Positions 58,629 through 64,000 of a stretch of DNA of 64,000 nt are shown here, one piece after another (position 1 is the stretch's first letter; the number at the start of each line of letters is the position of its first letter). The position numbers and the translations under genes were made by a program. This DNA comes from Microbulbifer elongatus (lineage in GTDB: Bacteria; Pseudomonadota; Gammaproteobacteria; Pseudomonadales; Cellvibrionaceae): NCBI RefSeq assembly GCF_020524885.1, contig NZ_JAIVKJ010000001.1, positions 1,672,861 through 1,736,860 on the forward strand, written 5' to 3'. Below the pieces are notes generated by a model. It ran no database searches. It was given only the letters and a program-made list of their open reading frames with translations, and was not told where the DNA came from.

Positions 58629-60407
58629 ATGCTGAAGCACCACATAACTTCACGACGTCGAACCGGACTTTGGTTCGCGTTCATAGTCGCACTGGCTGGA
58701 TTTGTTTCCGGGTGTGAATCCAGGAACAAAAGTGCGCTGGCGTCACAGCTGGCCAACTCAGATGATGAACTTTGGGCCACAGGCCCCCTCCATCAGCCAG
58801 ACAAGTTTGCGCAGGCACTCGAAGAACTCGACAGGCTATCGGCGGATACGACCGCCGACGTCCATACTCTCGACACACTGCTCTATTATCTCCGCGCCTA
58901 CAGCTACTTCGGTCCCTTGAAACAAGTGGACGATCTGCAATGGTTTACACTGGATAAAATCCTCACCCAACTCCGACAACACCGCCTTTTTACCCAGCAA
59001 AATGATCAGAGTGCGCGTCTCCACGAACATTTTGTGGTGACTTTATACCGCTACTACAACCGTTCACCACTTACCGCGCGGCTTACACCGCATCTGGATA
59101 CGGTGTATGGCATCCTTAACCGATACTCGAGCGAGCAGACTGTAGCCACACTGAGTACGCAGGCTCGCTACACACTGTGGGAGACCTATCGCGCAATCGG
59201 CTTTCTCGCCTACGAGGCGCGCAGCAAGACGTTGATCCAGCAGGCGCTGTTTGCAAATACCCCGTCCATCGAAATAATGATCCGCAATGCACAAGCCACA
59301 CCGAATAACCCCGAAGCCGGGCTGTGGCAGTTGGAGCATGCACTTTGGGCCCTCGGCAACCTACAGGTAATCAACGAGAACGAGGAAAAGGTTTCTGAGG
59401 TAGATGAAACTGTCTGGCGGCTACTGTCGAAAGATCTTCCATTTCTGTCTGTTGAGGATCAGCGCCGACTCTATACCCGTCCCTACCTGGTAACGTCCTT
59501 TCGCGGCAAGAGTGCCTGCGACGAAGAATTCCAGGAGCGCTGCTATATCCCGCCAGAGGAAGAAGCTCTGCCCATCGAGCACAGCTGCTCGCCTTCATTG
59601 CTGATCCGAGCCAACAGTATCAGCGAACCAGCACTGACTGCCGCCTGCCAAACCCTGCTTGCACAGGAAGGTGACTTCCACCACAAGCTGCAAAGCCAGA
59701 ACAAGCCCGTGGACCAGGACCACAATGACCAACTGGAAGTGGTTGTGTTCGACAACTACAGCCAGTACAACGAATATGCAGCCCTGCTGTTTGATATCAA
59801 CACCAATAACGGCGGGATGTTCCTCGAGGGAGACCCCGGAGAAGCCGGAAACCAGGCTCGCTTTATCGCGTTTGAAGCCTTTTGGAGCAATCCAGACTTC
59901 AGCATATGGAACCTGGAGCACGAATACGTGCACTATCTGGATGGTCGCTTTAACAAATGGGGTGGCTTCGGGCATTTTCCCAGCCATATGGTGTGGTGGT
60001 CCGAGGGCCTTGCCAACTATATCGCCCAGGGCGACCATTACGAGAGCGCCGAGCGCGATCTGCACAAAACCCGTCCCTCGGATTACCCCACGTTGGGTGC
60101 TATTTTTGCCACCACTTATGACGACGGGGGCGCCCGGGTATACTCCTGGAGCTATCTGGCAGTCCGCTTCCTCTATCAGCAAGATCCGGACAGCCTTGCC
60201 ACGCTGGCCGGATTCCTGCGCAACAACGATTTTGAAAACTATCGCCAACAACTCGACCAGTTTTCACAGCAATGGCAAGACGACTTCTTCACCTGGCTAA
60301 CTGACATCACTCCCGCGGAAAGCAATACCCCCCGCGCAGGAGAAGCTGCCGCGAACTCTCTATCGATATCTCTACCGGGACTACCTGCAGCCCGCTGGCC
60401 TCCCTGA
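58629..60407 (+). CDS. M9-family collagenase-like lipoprotein
   Basis: This 592-residue protein starts with a lipoprotein signal, Cys29 in FVSGC. The catalytic site is H431-E-Y-V-H435 with E459 (WWSEGLANY), very similar to the secreted collagenase just upstream, and the surrounding segment NTNNGGMFLEGDP matches it closely. It lacks PPC domains. It is probably held at the outer membrane and degrades peptides at the cell surface or in the periplasm. It looks like a diverged duplicate of its neighbour. Ribosome-binding site AAGGGGAG precedes the ATG. Confidence 0.88.
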   Translation: MLKHHITSRRRTGLWFAFIVALAGFVSGCESRNKSALASQLANSDDELWATGPLHQPDKFAQALEELDRLSADTTADVHTLDTLLYYLRAYSYFGPLKQVDDLQWFTLDKILTQLRQHRLFTQQNDQSARLHEHFVVTLYRYYNRSPLTARLTPHLDTVYGILNRYSSEQTVATLSTQARYTLWETYRAIGFLAYEARSKTLIQQALFANTPSIEIMIRNAQATPNNPEAGLWQLEHALWALGNLQVINENEEKVSEVDETVWRLLSKDLPFLSVEDQRRLYTRPYLVTSFRGKSACDEEFQERCYIPPEEEALPIEHSCSPSLLIRANSISEPALTAACQTLLAQEGDFHHKLQSQNKPVDQDHNDQLEVVVFDNYSQYNEYAALLFDINTNNGGMFLEGDPGEAGNQARFIAFEAFWSNPDFSIWNLEHEYVHYLDGRFNKWGGFGHFPSHMVWWSEGLANYIAQGDHYESAERDLHKTRPSDYPTLGAIFATTYDDGGARVYSWSYLAVRFLYQQDPDSLATLAGFLRNNDFENYRQQLDQFSQQWQDDFFTWLTDITPAESNTPRAGEAAANSLSISLPGLPAARWPP

Positions 60408-60471
60408 AACCACCATGCATCGCCATCACATCTGAGGCGGTTTCCGTCCCACTACCCGACACTATTTTCCC

Positions 60472-60508
60472 GAAATGCCCCGGAGCCTTCTTCACTCCGG
60501 GCCATTTC
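60472..60508 (+). terminator. Long hairpin after the lipoprotein collagenase gene
   Basis: GAAATGCCCCGGAG (60472-60485) pairs with CTCCGGGCCATTTC (60495-60508) with one mismatch, around a 9-base loop; the T-run is weak. Confidence 0.6.
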
Positions 60509-60534
60509 GTGTCACTCTCGCCACCCAAATAGCT

Positions 60535-60610
60535 ATTGCGCACAAAGTCATTATTGTTTAGCCTTATTTTGCTCTTGCGTACAAAGTAACGCATAGGCGT
60601 GCAAAATTAA
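60535..60610. promoter_or_regulatory. Three spaced motif copies upstream of the receptor gene
   Basis: ATTGCGCACAAAGTCA (60535-60550), CTTGCGTACAAAGTAA (60574-60589) and GGCGTGCAAAATTAA (60596-60610) are related to the palindrome at 58592-58615. They are spaced 39 and 20 bases apart, roughly four and two helical turns, as expected for cooperative binding on one face. Confidence 0.5.
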
Positions 60611-60636
60611 GGCATAACAATAAACGGGTATATACG

Positions 60637-63477
60637 ATGCAGACATCCAGGAAGCTTCTGGCCATCGCCATTGCGGCCGCTGCCGGTCACAGTGGGCTCA
60701 TTCACGCACAAGGCCAGGAAAGTACTCACGGAGACGCGAGCCTTCTCGAGGAGGTGGTGGTCACCGGTTCGCGCATCCAGCGCAGCACCTTTGACACGCC
60801 CTCCCCCACATCGGTGATCGACAAAGAATCCATCAAGATGACCGGTGAGCTGAACCTCAATGAAGTGCTCTCCACCATGCCGCAGTTCGGCGCGGGTTAT
60901 GACTCCACCTCAGGTAGCTACTCATTCGGCAACTCGGGGTTGAACGCCCTGGATATGCGGGATATGGGCGTAGTCAGGACGCTTTCTCTGGTAAATGGCC
61001 ACCGCCCGGTACAGATCACGACCGACAACAACACCATGGTGACCGAGATCGGCATGATCCCGAGCGAGTTGGTAGAGCGCGTTGAAGTACTGACCGGCGG
61101 CGCTTCCGCCGTGTACGGTGCAGATGCCGTGGCCGGTGTGGTCAACTTTATTCTAAAAGACAACTACGAGGGGATGTCTATCCGCTCGCAGCTGGGCACC
61201 TCCGAGGAAGGTGGCGGTGAGACCGGGGGCTTCACCTTCACCTTTGGCGAAAACTTTGCGGACACCCGCGGCAATGTTGCCTTTTCCCTCGATTATTTTG
61301 AGCAAAAGCCCCTGCTCTTCCGCGAGCGTGAGAGTGCAGCAGGACGAACCCGCTATATACCCAACCCCGAAAATACCGGCCCGGAAGATGGTATCCCGGA
61401 TTTCATCATCCATAACAACATCACTTACCCCGACTTCAATATCTCCGGCAACACGTTTGGTATGTGGAATGGAGAAGAAGGCGGTCTCGACTGGTACGGT
61501 ATTGAAGGCGACGACGTACGCCTGAGAACCCCCGCATCAGCTATTGCCCAGGGCTGGAAGGCAACAGACGGCAGCGGTTTTGACCCGAACGCCTACAATT
61601 TTGCCCGCAGTCCGTTCGAGCGCGTGAATGGCTACAGCCGTGTCACCTACGAGATTTCCGACAAAACTCGTGTCTCCGCGGATGTCATGTACTCCAATAC
61701 CAAGTCTTTTGACGAAATCGATCCCGACTTTATCTGGGGCACCTGGGTTACACAGGAAGGCCTTGAAGCCAGCGGCATCAGTATCCCCGCTGCAGTACAA
61801 CAGGTTCTCGCTGATTACGGGGACAACTGGCTCCAAGTTCCCTACACCTTCGCCAGTGCTGGCCCCCGCTGGCACAAGAATGACCGTGAATATCTGGCGA
61901 TAAGCGCGACACTCGAGGGCGAATTTGCGAATGGCTGGAACTGGGACACCTACGTCAACGGCGGTTACACGGATACGGTCCTCACTCGTGGCAACAACCT
62001 GCGCGAAGACCGCATCGATACCAGCACCTTCACCCTGATCGGTCCCTGTGTCGAAGAAGGCAACTGCCCAGAGTTTTCCCCATTTACCGAGGCATCACAG
62101 GCAGTCAATGACTATGTCATGGCCAGCGACGAAACCAACACCAATGTGACCCAACACAGCTTCGCGGCAAACCTCACCGGTGACCTGTTCGAGCTACCTG
62201 CCGGTATGGTGAAATTTGGCTCGGGTTTCGAGTCACGTTACGAAAACCTCGACTACCAGCCGTCTGAGCTTTGGCAATCCGGCATTCTCAGCTCACAACA
62301 GACTCCTATCGATGACAAGAGCCGTACCGTACACGAGGTGTACAGCGAACTGCTCGTGCCTCTGCTCTCCGAGCAGCCACTGGTGCAGTCCCTGGATTTT
62401 GAGACCGCGGTGCGCGCAGCCGAATACTCTACAGAAGCAGCGAATTTCACCAGCTGGAAGGCCGGGCTCAACTGGGCACTTAACGACAGTGTGCGCTTCA
62501 GAAGCGTTTACTCCCTCGCAGTACGCGCTCCGCAGCTTGGTGAGATGTACCTGGGCACGAGCATTGGCTACAGCGACCTGACAGACCCCTGTGATTCCGA
62601 TGAAATCGATGGCGGTCCGTCCGACGGGCGCCGCGCCGACAACTGCGCCGCACTGGGTATTGCGGAAGACTGGGATTCCAACCTGAAGGGACAGCGTGGC
62701 CGCGTAATTTCCGAGGGTAACGACGATCTTCGCGAAGAAGATGCAACCACCTTTACCGCAGGTTTTGTATTTACCCCCTCATTTGCAGAAGGCCTCAATG
62801 TCTCTATCGATTATTACGACATTGATCTCACCGACATGATCGTGCGCTTCGGTGCCAGCAATACACTCGCGCTGTGTGTCGATTCAGAGAGTATCAACAA
62901 CGACTTCTGTACCCAGGTTACCCGCCTGGCTAACGGTGATGTCGATTCGGTGCGGGATACCTATATCAATGCCGACGGCGCCCGCCGTACCGGGGTCGAT
63001 ATCGAGGCCGACTACCAGTTTAGCCTGAACGACACCCTGGGACTTCCCGGTGACCTGCGGTTTAACCTGGTTGCGAACCGCCAGCTGGAAAGCTCTTACA
63101 CCGAGACCAACAACCTGACAGGTGAACTGGAAACCACCGACTATGTGGGCCAGTTCGGTTCGCCTGAGTGGAAAGCGGATTTGACCACTACCTACTATGT
63201 CGATGACCTCACCCTGCGGCTGACAACCAAGTTCACCCAGGGTGGCGCGATTGACCTAGACGGCCGCAGGGAGCGTTACCAGAACAGCAGGATCGAAGAC
63301 TCACTGTACTTCAATCTGTGGTCAGGGTATCAGGTCACTGAATCCACCCAGCTCTACCTTGGGCTGAATAACCTCACTAACGAGACCTGGACCAACCACC
63401 CATATACCTCTTATGGATCCGCGAACTATTCGCTGCTTGGGCGCTATCTCTATGCTGGTGCCAGCCTCAAGTTCTAA
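60637..63477 (+). CDS. TonB-dependent receptor linked to the collagenases
   Basis: This 946-residue receptor has a signal peptide (residues 1-25), TonB box region LEEVVVTGSRIQRS, a plug domain with DTPSPTSVIDKESIKMTGE and ADAVAGVVNFILKDNYEG (about residues 35-180) and a barrel ending in Phe (LYAGASLKF). It belongs to the large group of receptors seen next to polymer-degrading enzymes. Position and upstream motif suggest import of collagen-derived peptides, but the ligand is not known. Confidence 0.9.
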   Translation: MQTSRKLLAIAIAAAAGHSGLIHAQGQESTHGDASLLEEVVVTGSRIQRSTFDTPSPTSVIDKESIKMTGELNLNEVLSTMPQFGAGYDSTSGSYSFGNSGLNALDMRDMGVVRTLSLVNGHRPVQITTDNNTMVTEIGMIPSELVERVEVLTGGASAVYGADAVAGVVNFILKDNYEGMSIRSQLGTSEEGGGETGGFTFTFGENFADTRGNVAFSLDYFEQKPLLFRERESAAGRTRYIPNPENTGPEDGIPDFIIHNNITYPDFNISGNTFGMWNGEEGGLDWYGIEGDDVRLRTPASAIAQGWKATDGSGFDPNAYNFARSPFERVNGYSRVTYEISDKTRVSADVMYSNTKSFDEIDPDFIWGTWVTQEGLEASGISIPAAVQQVLADYGDNWLQVPYTFASAGPRWHKNDREYLAISATLEGEFANGWNWDTYVNGGYTDTVLTRGNNLREDRIDTSTFTLIGPCVEEGNCPEFSPFTEASQAVNDYVMASDETNTNVTQHSFAANLTGDLFELPAGMVKFGSGFESRYENLDYQPSELWQSGILSSQQTPIDDKSRTVHEVYSELLVPLLSEQPLVQSLDFETAVRAAEYSTEAANFTSWKAGLNWALNDSVRFRSVYSLAVRAPQLGEMYLGTSIGYSDLTDPCDSDEIDGGPSDGRRADNCAALGIAEDWDSNLKGQRGRVISEGNDDLREEDATTFTAGFVFTPSFAEGLNVSIDYYDIDLTDMIVRFGASNTLALCVDSESINNDFCTQVTRLANGDVDSVRDTYINADGARRTGVDIEADYQFSLNDTLGLPGDLRFNLVANRQLESSYTETNNLTGELETTDYVGQFGSPEWKADLTTTYYVDDLTLRLTTKFTQGGAIDLDGRRERYQNSRIEDSLYFNLWSGYQVTESTQLYLGLNNLTNETWTNHPYTSYGSANYSLLGRYLYAGASLKF

Positions 63478-63569
63478 AACAGGTACCGTTATCGTCAGAT
63501 ACAACCTGTACTCACAGGACATTACCCCTGACGGGGATTAGTCGGAGAATGTTGGACCTCTCTGCTTGT

Positions 63570-63595
63570 GCGCCGCTTTGCGGCGCTTTTTTTTT
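63570..63595 (+). terminator. Intrinsic terminator of the receptor gene
   Basis: GCGCCGC (63570-63576) and GCGGCGC (63580-63586) pair around TTT, followed by nine T residues. Confidence 0.92.
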
Positions 63596-63641
63596 GCCCA
63601 GGGAAAGTCCGGGGAACTACTATCTCCAAAGACTCTCAGGC

Positions 63642-63672
63642 AAAAAAATCCCGGCTTGTGGCCGGGATTTTT
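63642..63672. terminator. Terminator facing the truncated receptor
   Basis: ATCCCGGC (63648-63655) and GCCGGGAT (63661-63668) pair around a 5-base loop, with A- and T-runs on both sides. On the minus strand it ends the truncated receptor reading. Confidence 0.8.
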
Positions 63673-63700
63673 GCTTGTATTACGGGTAGCAGTACAAGGG

Positions 63701-63880
63701 TTAGAAGTCGTAGCGCGCTACCAGGCTGAAGTAACGGGCACGGCTTCTCATTTCAGTCAGGCCGTAGTCGGGGTTGGTAACCAAACCATTGGAGCCCTGC
63801 GTCGAGCGGATTTCATTGACGTCCAGCGCCGCATCGTCGTTCAGTGCATTGTAAATAGTCCCTTTCAACAGAAGGTCGCC
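63701..63880 (-). pseudogene. C-terminal remnant of a TonB-dependent receptor
   Basis: About 60 residues are left, with TIYNALNDDAALDVNEI, NPDYGLTEMRSRARYFSLV and the ending ARYDF, typical of the last barrel strands of Oar-like receptors. Upstream in the same frame the reading turns into sequence belonging to an IS30-family element, and a stop follows at 63977-63979. The rest of the gene is outside the window or lost. The junction near 63880 is approximate. Confidence 0.75.
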
Positions 63881-64000
63881 TCCTAGTATCAACTTTGAAC
63901 CGCGACAAAAGTAATTATTTCCCATAGTACATTTTCTCTGGTGTTCTGAAACCAAATCTTTTCCTGGGGCGGGTGTTTAGCTTTCTTGCAATTTCATCGC
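63881..64000 (-). mobile_element. End of an IS30-family insertion sequence
   Basis: The bases between the receptor remnant and the window edge hold the transposase C terminus (stop at 63915-63917) and about 30 bases of terminal sequence including the reverse of a GTTCAAAGTTGAT tract, as at ends of IS30-family elements. The other end is outside the window; the exact boundary and target duplication cannot be seen. Confidence 0.7.
63915..64000 (-). CDS. IS30-family transposase, C-terminal part
   Basis: The last 27 residues read DEIARKLNTRPRKRFGFR and TPEKMYYGK before the stop. LNTRPRKRxGFRTPE is the highly conserved C-terminal motif of IS30-family DDE transposases. The remainder lies beyond the window, so activity cannot be judged. 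Confidence 0.85.
   Translation of the reverse strand, partial: DEIARKLNTRPRKRFGFRTPEKMYYGK

Overview
The window looks like chromosomal DNA of a marine, polymer-degrading gammaproteobacterium. The gene content (type II secretion, several TonB-dependent receptors, collagenase-type proteases, an alternative F-type ATPase, ETF and ETF dehydrogenase) fits the Cellvibrionales, for example a Microbulbifer-like organism. That placement is inference from gene content and GC-rich codon use; no rRNA or tRNA gene is visible.

Layout. 1-1553: the end of a hemerythrin-like protein, then a glutaredoxin fused to a DsbD/CcdA-like membrane domain. 1620-7812 (minus): an alternative (N-type-like) F1Fo ATPase operon, atpDCQBEFAG, with no atpR and no separate delta gene. 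8030-12342: an ABC exporter (ATPase, FtsX-type permease, periplasmic adaptor). 12481-15125: molybdate transporter modABC. 15222-20610: an RND efflux pair with a divergent TetR repressor and a double operator. 20972-24023: tail-specific protease and exonuclease III. 24231-26896: arsenic operon arsR-arsC-acr3-arsH. 26958-31181: S1/P1-type nuclease divergent from an Oar-like TonB-dependent receptor. 31274-34363: a hybrid sensor kinase that has lost its phosphoacceptor histidine, plus two small proteins. 34615-45288 (minus): type II secretion operon gspCDEFGHIJKLM. 45504-49268: etfA and etfB, divergent from ETF-ubiquinone oxidoreductase. 49437-53932 (minus): a lipoprotein with beta-helix-like repeats and a TonB-dependent receptor. 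54225-55470: a TetR regulator overlapping a DUF1285 gene. 55945-63477: two M9 collagenase-type proteases (one secreted with PPC domains, one a lipoprotein) and a TonB-dependent receptor. 63701-64000: the C-terminal stub of another TonB-dependent receptor, cut off by the end of an IS30-family element.

How the parts may work together. The type II system could export the secreted collagenase, the lipoprotein protease could trim peptides at the cell surface, and the adjacent receptor could import the products. A related palindromic motif lies upstream of all three genes of that locus, which suggests one regulon. The efflux TetR and the second TetR have nearly identical operator-like palindromes, so they may share targets.

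Most interesting points: the shared motif at the collagenase/receptor locus, the degenerate hybrid kinase with an intact receiver, the atypical ATPase operon (P-loop Lys to Arg in alpha, no atpR), the two TetR regulators with a common palindrome, and the IS30-truncated receptor.
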